Shown here: positions 1 through 6,628 of the stretch, piece after piece
Position numbering within the stretch: position 1 is the first letter of the stretch
Layout of the letters: each line of letters opens with the position of its first letter
Assembly (NCBI GenBank): GCA_011048475.1
Contig: DSDZ01000201.1
Location: 1 to 6,628 of the forward strand
Direction of reading: 5' to 3'
DNA length: 6,628 bases
Source of the DNA: Bacteroides sp.
GTDB lineage: Bacteria; Bacteroidota; Bacteroidia; Bacteroidales; GCA-2748055
Position numbers and translations under genes: made by a program
Notes under the pieces: generated by a model
Databases searched by the model: none
Told to the model about the DNA's origin: nothing
Seen by the model: the letters and a program-made list of their open reading frames with translations, nothing else

Positions 1-1290
1 GAGCAGATGCGGGTGATGCTGGGACTGGTGGATTATTATTTCCCCATCTTCGAGGAGATCTTCGATTATTACCAGGTTCCCTATGAGCTCAAATACCTCT
101 CGGTCATCGAATCGGCCCTGAATCCCAGGGCCATATCGAGGGCGGGGGCGGTCGGTGCCTGGCAGTTCATGTACGGAACCGGAAAGTTTTACGGGCTCAC
201 CATCAACTCCCTGGTGGACGAGCGGCGCGATCCTATCGCTTCCACACGGGCAGCCGCCCGGTACCTGACGGACCTGTACGGGATGTATGGCGACTGGACC
301 CTGGCGCTTGCCGCTTACAACTGCGGCCCGGGCAATGTGAACAAAGCGATCAGGAGATCCGGGGGAAAAAGGAACTTCTGGGACATCTACTATTTCCTGC
401 CCAGGGAGACCCGCGGCTATGTCCCGGCGTTCATCGCGGCCACCTATGCCATGAACCATTATCCCGAACACAGGCTTTCCAGGATCCCGGTGGAACTTCC
501 CCTGTTCACCGACACGATCATGGTCCGTGAGCAGCTGCACCTGGCCCAGATCTCCGGGGTGCTGGGGATCCCCCTTCAGCAGCTGCGGGACCTGAATCCG
601 CAGTACCGGGCGGACATCATCCCCGCCACTGCAAAACAACCCTACGCGGTGAGGATCCCGCTGGATCAGACAGCCCGCTTCATTGATCACCAGGACAGCA
701 TCTTTGCCTACAAAGATTCGGTTTATTTTGACCAGGGCAGGCTGGTGGCCACCCCCCTGCATTATACCTCCAACTATAGGGTGGAGCTTCCTTCGGACCG
801 GTATGATAAACTTACCTATACGGTGAAATCGGGCGATAATGTGGGATTTATCGCGGACTGGTACGATGTGCGGGCCTCTGACCTTCGCTACTGGAACAAC
901 ATCCGGAGGAATATCATCAGGTCCGGTCAGAAGCTGGTCATCTACAAGCCCAAAGGAAGCGCTTCCCGGTACAGGGATCTTGACCGGATGAGCTTTCAGG
1001 AAAAACAGCGGTTTGCCGGGCGGGATGTGGCGCCTCAGGCGACAGGATCCGGGGCAGCGGTTGAGGCCGGAAGTTCCGGATCATCGACCGGGGGAAGCCC
1101 GGGAGGCGGATCCCCTGCGGGAAGGGACGGGGAATACATCACCTACGTGGTGAAGAGCGGGGATACCCTGTGGGACATCGCCAGGAATTATCCGGGGGTG
1201 ACGGAGACCGATCTTGCCAGGCTCAACAACATCACCAACCAGTCAAAAATAAAACCCGGTCAGGTTATCAGGATCAAGCGGAAAGGATGA
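1..1290 (+). CDS. Lytic transglycosylase, MltD-type, with two LysM domains (5' end cut by window)
   Basis: Cleaves the MurNAc-GlcNAc bond of peptidoglycan in the periplasm, forming 1,6-anhydro-MurNAc ends. The frame is open to base 1, so the true start, signal peptide and probably several dozen residues lie upstream; the ATG at 7 is internal. Numbering codons from base 1, the SLT domain spans about codons 15-150. It shows the catalytic Glu at codon 37 in SVIESALNP, then AGAVGAWQFM, then AAYNCGPGNVNKAI near codons 104-117, and RETRGYVPAFIAATY. Two LysM peptidoglycan-binding modules follow, at about codons 271-317 (YTVKSGDNVGFIADWY) and 381-428 (YVVKSGDTLWDIARNY). They are joined by a Gly/Ser-rich linker (about 345-378). 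This order (SLT, then LysM repeats) is that of MltD. The stop codon overlaps the ATG of the next gene (ATGA), implying translational coupling. Family call is firm; the substrate fine-specificity cannot be read from sequence. Confidence 0.95.
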   Translation, partial: EQMRVMLGLVDYYFPIFEEIFDYYQVPYELKYLSVIESALNPRAISRAGAVGAWQFMYGTGKFYGLTINSLVDERRDPIASTRAAARYLTDLYGMYGDWTLALAAYNCGPGNVNKAIRRSGGKRNFWDIYYFLPRETRGYVPAFIAATYAMNHYPEHRLSRIPVELPLFTDTIMVREQLHLAQISGVLGIPLQQLRDLNPQYRADIIPATAKQPYAVRIPLDQTARFIDHQDSIFAYKDSVYFDQGRLVATPLHYTSNYRVELPSDRYDKLTYTVKSGDNVGFIADWYDVRASDLRYWNNIRRNIIRSGQKLVIYKPKGSASRYRDLDRMSFQEKQRFAGRDVAPQATGSGAAVEAGSSGSSTGGSPGGGSPAGRDGEYITYVVKSGDTLWDIARNYPGVTETDLARLNNITNQSKIKPGQVIRIKRKG

Positions 1291-2867
1291 GCAATGCGGC
1301 CGTTCAGGATCTCATATTCTTTGCAGCGGTGGGGCTGTTGCTTCTGGTCATCGCCCTTGCGCTGCCGGGGGAGGGGATCCGCATCACGGACCATCTCAGG
1401 ATCCGGTTCTTTTCCGTAACAGATCTCTTCCGGAGTGATGACGGTTTCATGCGCTCCGGTGTGGAGGAGCTGCTCTCGGCCTCTTCGGTAACAGAGGACC
1501 CGGAAACAGATCCGGTTTTCGACCCGCTGGTGACCCCCGGCATGTTCACCACGCCGGATTCGGTGAAGGCGACCGCGGCGGATCCGCCTCCGGCTGACAA
1601 AATCCGGGCCAGGCCCTCGCAGGCAGACGGCGCCCCTGTGACTTCTTCCGCGGCGGGTGCAACCCCGAAAGAAGAATCTGATGTAAAGCACGTCCGCCCT
1701 GTCAATGCGGACAGCCTGGTGCATGCGGTGTACATGCTGCAGTTTGCCGACGGAAAGGAAGATGTGCTGGTCCCGTTCTACCGGAAGCTGGACGGGCTCA
1801 GGAAGGGGACCGTCCGCCGCACCCGGATCCTCCACTACGGGGATTCACAGATCGAAAATGACCGGATGACCGCGCTGATCAGGTTCCGCCTGCAGCAGCA
1901 TTTCGGGGGATCGGGGACGGGACTCGTGCCGGCGGTTCCCATCTATGACCGGCACCTTGCCTACCGGCAGGAACAAACGGGTGAGTGGCAGCGCCATACT
2001 TTCTTCGGGAAACGAGACCCTTCCGTCAGCCACAGCTGCTACGGGGCGATGGCCGCGTTTGCATCGGTGCCCGGGGAGGAGGAGATGCCGTCGCTGTATT
2101 TCACCTTCAACACCGGCAGGAGGACGGGACAGTGCGACCGTGTGCGGGTCTTTTTCCACACAGAGGCGGACAATGCCTCCCTGGTATTCCGGGTGAACGA
2201 TACCATCTTTGAAACCTTTACCAAACTGCCCGCGGGCTACCATGCGGCAGAGCTGAACATGGGCACAACCATGAAAGAGGTCGGACTGTGGACCGGATTT
2301 CCGGAGGGAGGCAGGATCTACGGGATCTCATTTGAGACGGACAGCGGCCTGCAGGTGGACAACATTGCCATGAGGGGATCGTCGGGACTGGTTTTCAGTA
2401 AGATGGACCACGACCAGCTGAAGGCCATGATGGAAGACCTCTCTCCCGGTCTGCTGATCCTTCAGTTCGGGGGAAACGTGGTTCCCTTCATCACGGATGT
2501 GGATTATTACAGGCGCGCTTTCAGAAGGGAGCTCCGGTTTATCGGGGGACTCTGTCCGGATGTGCCGGTGATCGTGATCGGACCGTCGGACATGTCCTTC
2601 AAGGAAAATGGACAGCTCACCACCTATCCTGCCGTGGAGCCGGTGAGGGACGCACTCAGGTCAGCCGCCCTGCAATCCGGGTACGCTTTCTGGGACCTGT
2701 ATGAAGCAATGGGCGGCTTCAATTCGATGCCCTCCTTCGTGCAGGCGGACCCGCCCCTTGCAAAGACCGATTACATCCATTTCACCCCGCTGGGTGCGAA
2801 CCTGGTGGCGGAAATGTTCTACAACGCCCTGATGCTCGATTACAACCAATATTTCAACGATCACTGA
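1287..2867 (+). CDS. Membrane-anchored SGNH/GDSL-like hydrolase or O-acyltransferase partner of the MBOAT protein
   Basis: A 526-residue protein starting at the ATG that overlaps the preceding stop. An ATG at 1170 in the same frame is rejected because it would add 39 residues that merely read the LysM region out of frame. One hydrophobic segment (about residues 8-27) is followed by a Pro/Ala/Ser/Thr-rich stretch (about 90-145), so the catalytic part is probably tethered to the inner membrane and periplasmic. SGNH blocks: Ser187 in HYGDSQIEND, Gly364 in RGSSGLVF, Asn397 in LQFGGNVV, and Asp495/His498 in DYIHFTPLGANL. The usual GxND of block III lacks its Asp, while the Asn is kept. About 140 residues (215-355), rich in predicted beta strand, sit between blocks I and II and may be a carbohydrate-binding insert. 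It lies 4 bases before an MBOAT gene, so it probably adds or removes acetyl groups on an envelope glycan; AlgX/AlgJ and PatB are functional analogues. Direction (esterase or transferase) and substrate are unknown. Confidence 0.8.
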   Translation: MSNAAVQDLIFFAAVGLLLLVIALALPGEGIRITDHLRIRFFSVTDLFRSDDGFMRSGVEELLSASSVTEDPETDPVFDPLVTPGMFTTPDSVKATAADPPPADKIRARPSQADGAPVTSSAAGATPKEESDVKHVRPVNADSLVHAVYMLQFADGKEDVLVPFYRKLDGLRKGTVRRTRILHYGDSQIENDRMTALIRFRLQQHFGGSGTGLVPAVPIYDRHLAYRQEQTGEWQRHTFFGKRDPSVSHSCYGAMAAFASVPGEEEMPSLYFTFNTGRRTGQCDRVRVFFHTEADNASLVFRVNDTIFETFTKLPAGYHAAELNMGTTMKEVGLWTGFPEGGRIYGISFETDSGLQVDNIAMRGSSGLVFSKMDHDQLKAMMEDLSPGLLILQFGGNVVPFITDVDYYRRAFRRELRFIGGLCPDVPVIVIGPSDMSFKENGQLTTYPAVEPVRDALRSAALQSGYAFWDLYEAMGGFNSMPSFVQADPPLAKTDYIHFTPLGANLVAEMFYNALMLDYNQYFNDH

Positions 2868-2871
2868 AACC

Positions 2872-4389
2872 TTGACCCAGATCCTCCCCGACATATTCCT
2901 TTTCAATCCGGATAAACCCCTGCTCTTTACCCAGCTCTACTTCTGGATCTTTTATTTCGTTGTCCTGCTTATCTATTCCATCATCTACAAGGAGCGGGCC
3001 CTTCGGAATGCCTTCCTCTTTGCGGCCAGTCTGTTTTTTTACTGGAAGACATCGGGACTTTTCTTCCTGATCCTGGTCTTTTCCACCGTATCGGATTTTT
3101 ACCTGGGGAACCTGATCCATTATTCCCGGAAACAGGGGTGGAAGAAATTCGGGGTAATCATGAGCGTGGTGGTGAACCTCTTCATGCTCTCCTACTTCAA
3201 GTATACCTACCTGTTCGTCAATACGGTCAACAACCTGTTCAACCTGGACCTCCAGATCGTGAACCACCTGGCGCTCTGGTCCAACACCCTCACCGGCACC
3301 CGTTTCGACACCTCGGTCATCCTGCTGCCCGTGGGCATATCCTTTTACACCTTCCAGACCATCTCCTATACCGTGGATATCTACCGGGGGAAGGTGGATC
3401 CGGTAAAACACATCCTGGACTTCGGGTTCTATGTATCCTTCTTCCCGCAGCTGGTGGCAGGACCCATCGTGCGCGCCGCCCAGTTCATCCCCCAGCTCTA
3501 CAAGCGCTACCACCTCACCCGGGAGGAGTTCGGGTATGCCCTTTTCATGATACTCAAGGGACTTTTCAAGAAGATCTTCATCGGGGACTACATCGCGGTC
3601 AATTTTATCGACCGGGTCTTTGCCGATCCCATGGGTTTTTCCGGCTTCGAGAACCTGATGGCCCTCTACGGCTATTCCCTCCAGGTTTACGTGGATTTTT
3701 CGGGGTACACCGATATCGCCATCGGGGTGGCCCTGCTGCTGGGATTCCGGCTGCCCAAGAATTTCAACGCCCCGTACAAGGCCACCAATGTGGGCAATTT
3801 CTGGAAACGGTGGCACATCTCACTCTCCTCATGGCTCAGGGATTACCTCTACATCCCCCTGGGGGGGAACCGCAAAGGGAGGGTCATGACCGATGTGAAC
3901 CTGATGATCACCATGCTGCTGGGCGGGCTCTGGCACGGGGCCAGCTGGCATTTCGTGGTGTGGGGCGGGATCAACGGACTGGGGATCGTGGTGTACAAGC
4001 TGTGGCAAAAGATCAGTCCCTACGAGCACAGCACCCACTGGGCGGCAACCCTCTGGAAGATATTCCTCACGTTCAATTTCATCACCTTCACCCGCATCTG
4101 GTTCCGCTCCGAATCCATGGAAAAGGCGAACCAGCTTATCCACCAGGTGACCCATTCCTTCCATGCGGAGATCATCCCCCAGGTGCTGTGGAGCTACCGG
4201 CTGGTCTTCGCGGTGATGGCCCTGGGCTATTTCATCCACTGGGTGCCCGAGCGGTGGAAGCTGGCCCTGCTGAACTGGTACATCCGCATCCCGATCTGGG
4301 CCAAGGCCCTGATCGCCGTGGTGATGGTCTTCATCATCTACCAGTCCTGGTCGGCCGACCTCCAGCCCTTCATCTATTTCCAGTTCTGA
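2872..4389 (+). CDS. MBOAT-family membrane O-acyltransferase (AlgI/PatA/DltB-like)
   Basis: A polytopic inner-membrane protein of 505 residues, a normal length for AlgI/PatA relatives. It is expected to take an acyl (probably acetyl) group from a cytoplasmic donor and pass it across the membrane to a periplasmic acceptor or partner protein. About ten or more hydrophobic segments are visible. Family signatures in order: FFPQLVAGPI near residue 190, DFSGYTDIAIG from Asp275, NFWKRWHISLSSWLRDYLYI with His315, PLGGNR, and GGLWHGASWHF with His355. These are the two conserved MBOAT histidines. The start is taken as TTG at 2872, 4 bases after the SGNH stop. The frame upstream is open only to a TGA at 2830 and holds no ATG, GTG or TTG; homologues as I recall them begin close to the LFNPDKPLLFTQLYFWI segment. 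No Shine-Dalgarno is seen, so expression probably depends on coupling with the upstream gene. The symbol is left blank because the acceptor glycan is not known. Confidence 0.93.
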   Translation: MTQILPDIFLFNPDKPLLFTQLYFWIFYFVVLLIYSIIYKERALRNAFLFAASLFFYWKTSGLFFLILVFSTVSDFYLGNLIHYSRKQGWKKFGVIMSVVVNLFMLSYFKYTYLFVNTVNNLFNLDLQIVNHLALWSNTLTGTRFDTSVILLPVGISFYTFQTISYTVDIYRGKVDPVKHILDFGFYVSFFPQLVAGPIVRAAQFIPQLYKRYHLTREEFGYALFMILKGLFKKIFIGDYIAVNFIDRVFADPMGFSGFENLMALYGYSLQVYVDFSGYTDIAIGVALLLGFRLPKNFNAPYKATNVGNFWKRWHISLSSWLRDYLYIPLGGNRKGRVMTDVNLMITMLLGGLWHGASWHFVVWGGINGLGIVVYKLWQKISPYEHSTHWAATLWKIFLTFNFITFTRIWFRSESMEKANQLIHQVTHSFHAEIIPQVLWSYRLVFAVMALGYFIHWVPERWKLALLNWYIRIPIWAKALIAVVMVFIIYQSWSADLQPFIYFQF

Positions 4390-4397
4390 TCTTTTGT

Positions 4398-4405
4398 TAA
4401 TTTTG
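4398..4405 (+). promoter_or_regulatory. Bacteroidota-type -7 promoter element (TAATTTTG)
   Basis: TAATTTTG is a perfect match to the TAnnTTTG -7 consensus of the Bacteroidota primary sigma factor. It sits in the 41-base gap between the MBOAT and GT-C-like genes, the only AT-rich pocket nearby. The -33 box is poor: TTTC at 4377-4380, 17 bases upstream, is the nearest match to TTTG. Transcription would begin around 4411-4414, giving a short leader before the GTG at 4431. If real, the downstream gene can be expressed independently of the first three. Confidence 0.45.
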
Positions 4406-4430
4406 TAACCGGCCATGGCAACAGTCCCTC

Positions 4431-6059
4431 GTGAAAAATACAGCCCTTCAACAAATGAAAAGGAAGATCCTGCCCCTTAAAGAAAGTTCCCTGCCCGGCC
4501 TGGCACTGGTGCTGATCCTGGCCGCCATGCTGGTTACCATGTTCGCCTACCACCACTGGACCCGGTCCAAACCCAATGAACGCGGGGTGATCAAATGGGA
4601 TGTGATCTCCTATTACGCCTACCTGCCTGCCACCTTCATTTACGGGGATGTGACACTGGAATTCCTGGATGATCCCCCGGAAGGATTTGTGAACGATAAT
4701 AAATTCTGGTTCTTTGAGCTGGAGAATGGCAACAAACTGATCCAGACCTCCATGGGACTCTCCATCCTCTACAGTCCGTTCTTTTTCACAGCCCATGCCC
4801 TGGCACCGCTTTTCGGGGAGGCGAGGGACGGGTACAGCTCCATCTACCAGCTGTTCCTGGTCCTCTCCAGCCTGTTTTACGTGATGATCGGTCTCCTGGT
4901 CCTCCGGAAGATCCTGCTCAGGTATTTTTCACCGGTTGCCACAGCCGTGACCCTGGTCCTGGTGGCACTGGGAACAAACCTTTTCTTTTACACGGTCCAT
5001 GAAGGGCCCATGTCGCATGCCTACAATTTTACCCTGATCACCCTGTTCCTTTTCCTGGTGATCCGCTGGTACGAAACACCTGTGGCAAAAAATGCCGTCT
5101 GGATCGGACTGGTCTACGGCATGATCGTGCTGGTGCGCCCGACCAACGTGATCGCTGGCATATTGCTTCTCCTGTGGGGAGTCACCGGATGGTCCTCTTT
5201 CCGGGAGAGGATCATGTTCCTGCTGAAGCGATCGCCCCAGGTGGCCCTTATGGCAGGTTGCTTCATTCTTCCCTGGATCCCACAGATGGTCTACTGGAAA
5301 ATGTTGACCGGCTCCTTCCTGTTCAACTCGTACGGACCTTCCGGGAGCAGTTTCTATTTCGGATCGCCTCACATCGTTGATGTGCTTTTCAGTTACCGGA
5401 AGGGATGGTACCTCTATACACCGGTGATGCTCGTTGCCACGGCAGGAATATTTTTCATGGGGAAAAGCTGCAGGCAGGGCTGGCGGGCCATCCTCCTTTA
5501 CCTGCTCCTGCAGATCTACCTTCAGGCCAGCTGGTGGTCATGGTGGAACGGGGGCAGTTTCGGGTTGCGCTCATTTGTGGACATATACGGGGTCATGGCC
5601 ATTCCGCTGGCAGCGCTTGTGGACTCAGCTGTAAATGCAAGGAAAGCGGTGCGTGTGGTGGCGGGACTGGCATTGCTGTTCCTGTTGTACATGAACCAGT
5701 ACCAGACCTTCCAGTATACCAGGGGGGTGATCCACCACACGGGGATGACAAAGGAGGCTTACTGGCTGAATTTTTTGGCTTTCAGGGCGGACGGAAGTTC
5801 CTGGCAGATGCTTTCCATTCCCGATGCCGAACTTGCCAGGAAAGGAATCTATTACGAGTATTACACCGGGGATGATCATGAAGCGCTCAGGGCCATGGAA
5901 CCAGAAGCCGCCATGGACAGTGTGCGCAGGGAGATCGAATCGGACAGAAAACTGGTCAAAGAGATCCGCAAACATGCATCCAGGGAGGAGATCCCGTATG
6001 GGGAAGCCCTTGAGATGGTGGTGGAAAGGGTGTATGATCAGAAGGTATCCCCCGGTTGA
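4431..6059 (+). CDS. Multi-spanning membrane protein, probable GT-C-fold glycosyltransferase
   Basis: A 542-residue integral membrane protein. GT-C enzymes transfer a sugar from a polyprenyl-phosphate donor on the periplasmic face. Seen here: a first membrane segment (about 21-40), then Asp57 in KWDVISYYAYLPATF in the first outside loop, where GT-C enzymes carry their acidic catalytic residue. These are followed by RDGYSSIYQ, the conserved-looking HEGPMSHAYNF (Glu191, His196), and SWWSWWNGGSFGLRSF (about 367-382, Arg380), which recalls the WWGG..FGPR region of GT39/GT87 relatives. The last membrane span ends near 425, leaving a hydrophilic, charged tail of about 115 residues (for example SVRREIESDRKLVKEIRKH). 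Start: GTG at 4431 is the first start codon after the in-frame TAA at 4398, but ATG at 4455 (Met9, MKRKILPLKE) is an equally good choice. I recall similar uncharacterised proteins in Bacteroidota. The glycosyltransferase role is inferred from topology and motifs, not proven. Confidence 0.7.
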   Translation: MKNTALQQMKRKILPLKESSLPGLALVLILAAMLVTMFAYHHWTRSKPNERGVIKWDVISYYAYLPATFIYGDVTLEFLDDPPEGFVNDNKFWFFELENGNKLIQTSMGLSILYSPFFFTAHALAPLFGEARDGYSSIYQLFLVLSSLFYVMIGLLVLRKILLRYFSPVATAVTLVLVALGTNLFFYTVHEGPMSHAYNFTLITLFLFLVIRWYETPVAKNAVWIGLVYGMIVLVRPTNVIAGILLLLWGVTGWSSFRERIMFLLKRSPQVALMAGCFILPWIPQMVYWKMLTGSFLFNSYGPSGSSFYFGSPHIVDVLFSYRKGWYLYTPVMLVATAGIFFMGKSCRQGWRAILLYLLLQIYLQASWWSWWNGGSFGLRSFVDIYGVMAIPLAALVDSAVNARKAVRVVAGLALLFLLYMNQYQTFQYTRGVIHHTGMTKEAYWLNFLAFRADGSSWQMLSIPDAELARKGIYYEYYTGDDHEALRAMEPEAAMDSVRREIESDRKLVKEIRKHASREEIPYGEALEMVVERVYDQKVSPG

Positions 6060-6146
6060 GCGGGTGTCCCCGGGTTGAGAGAAATGGATTCCCGGAAATG
6101 ATTCGAAACGCTTCCCGAATCGGCTGTGGCAGGATCCCCGCTCTGA
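6060..6146. other. Convergent intergenic gap with a weak hairpin
   Basis: The 87 bases between the stops of two facing genes hold no credible gene. GATTCG (6100-6105) pairs with CGAATC (6116-6121) around a 10-base loop and could act as a modest transcription stop, but no T-run follows on either strand. A 13-base imperfect direct repeat also begins at the end of the upstream gene (6048-6060 and 6067-6079). Confidence 0.3.
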
Positions 6147-6628
6147 TCAGGACGGATCTGTCTCATCCGTGCTGAAACTCCTGATCTCACGGGGACGATA
6201 GAGCTTCTTCAAATTCAGCAGGTATACCAGTCCCCCGATCACCAGCGATCCCAGGTAGGTGACCATGAAGTAGGCGGTGGAGACCGACAGGGCCACTTCC
6301 TTGGGGTATGCCTGCAGGTCCCAAACCGCTGCGAATACCAGTTCCCTGGTTCCGAATCCGGCGACTGTAACGGGGATGAACGACAGGATGTTGGAGATGG
6401 AGATGGAGCCAACCCCGGCGGTGTATTCAACAGAAAAGGGTGTTTGAAGTGAGAACAGGAACGGGATGAAAGCCAGCAGGAGGAATGCCGCTGCAGAAAT
6501 GACAAGAGACGGAATGAAATGGGTGAACCTGTTCTTTTTCCAGAGCCGGAATACCTTATCCAGCCGCATGTGCAGGGAGGAGAACCGCCTGCTTATGAAC
6601 AGCACGGGCAGGAATATGATAGCGGGGA
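6147..6628 (-). CDS. AglD/YbhN-type flippase-like membrane protein (LPG synthase TM region, UPF0104), C-terminal part
   Basis: Runs leftwards from beyond the window edge to a TGA at 6149-6147; the frame is still open at 6628, so the GTG at 6605 is not taken as the start. About 160 residues are visible, from a family usually near 320-350 residues long. Three hydrophobic stretches are seen (FIPSLVISAAAFLLLAFI; ISISNILSFIPVTVAGFG; STAYFMVTYLGSLVIGGLV). The key signature is IPVTVAGFGTREL, with AGFGTRE at 6362-6342; this P-x-x-x-G-x-GTRE motif marks the membrane domain shared by AglD, YbhN and the MprF/LPG synthase membrane region. A short basic then acidic tail (NLKKLYRPREIRSFSTDETDPS without further spans) ends the protein. 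Members are linked to lipid or lipid-linked glycan handling in envelopes, but most, including this one, have no defined substrate. It is transcribed against the other genes, so it belongs to a separate unit. Confidence 0.78.
   Translation of the reverse strand, partial: PAIIFLPVLFISRRFSSLHMRLDKVFRLWKKNRFTHFIPSLVISAAAFLLLAFIPFLFSLQTPFSVEYTAGVGSISISNILSFIPVTVAGFGTRELVFAAVWDLQAYPKEVALSVSTAYFMVTYLGSLVIGGLVYLLNLKKLYRPREIRSFSTDETDPS

Noticed and set aside
1021..1135. Gly/Ser-rich stretch in the lytic transglycosylase as a possible DNA repeat or insertion
   Set aside because: No regular repeat unit at the DNA level; it behaves as a flexible linker between the LysM domains.
1170..1286. Upstream ATG that would extend the SGNH protein by 39 residues
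   Set aside because: The added stretch reads through the second LysM domain out of frame and is polar, placing the membrane anchor internally. The ATGA overlap at 1287 gives a far better start.
1260..1835. 191-codon minus-strand frame opposite the SGNH N-terminal region
   Set aside because: Arg-rich translation without motifs, opposite a gene with clear start coupling and conserved blocks; treated as a shadow.
2854..3816. 320-codon open frame on the minus strand inside the MBOAT gene
   Set aside because: It lies opposite strongly conserved MBOAT sequence, and its translation is low-complexity in Gly, Glu, His and Val without recognisable motifs. High GC and codon bias of the real gene create such open antisense frames.
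3138..4400. 420-codon open frame on the plus strand, shifted relative to the MBOAT gene
   Set aside because: Pro/Arg/Gly/His-rich translation with no domain, fully overlapped by the conserved MBOAT frame; an out-of-frame shadow.
6152..6170. Perfect 6-bp inverted repeat ACGGAT/ATCCGT with a 7-base loop
   Set aside because: It lies within the last codons of the minus-strand gene and is not followed by a T-run on either strand, so a terminator role is not supported.

Overview
The window looks like a piece of a Bacteroidota (probably Bacteroidales-like) chromosome of fairly high GC. Three things suggest this. The first gene is a MltD-type lytic transglycosylase with wording typical of that phylum (AYNCGPGNVNKAIRRSGG). 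The second is an SGNH protein with the 'HYGDSQIE' signature that I associate with Bacteroidota. Third, start codons have no clear Shine-Dalgarno sites, and one intergenic gap carries a perfect TAnnTTTG element, the -7 box used by the Bacteroidota primary sigma factor. The phylum call is an inference from these traits.

Layout: 1-1290 (+) is the 3' part of a lytic transglycosylase gene with two LysM domains. It overlaps by ATGA with 1287-2867 (+), a membrane-anchored SGNH/GDSL-like protein. Four bases later 2872-4389 (+) encodes a polytopic MBOAT O-acyltransferase of the AlgI/PatA/DltB type. After a 41-base gap holding a promoter-like element, 4431-6059 (+) encodes a large multi-spanning membrane protein that resembles GT-C glycosyltransferases. 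An 87-base convergent gap follows, and 6147-6628 (-) is the C-terminal part of an AglD/YbhN-type (LPG synthase TM region, UPF0104) membrane protein that runs off the right edge.

How the genes may work together: MBOAT plus periplasmic SGNH protein is the standard pair for moving acyl (usually acetyl) groups across the inner membrane and onto or off a glycan, as in PatA/PatB and AlgI/AlgJ/AlgX. Finding this pair translationally coupled to a peptidoglycan-cleaving lytic transglycosylase suggests a wall O-acetylation unit. O-acetylation of the MurNAc C6 hydroxyl is known to block lytic transglycosylases, so one transcript may hold both the cutter and its brake. The GT-C-like protein and the flippase-like protein add a general envelope-glycan flavour but are not tightly tied to the first three genes. 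No RNA genes, CRISPR arrays, insertion sequences or attachment sites were seen.
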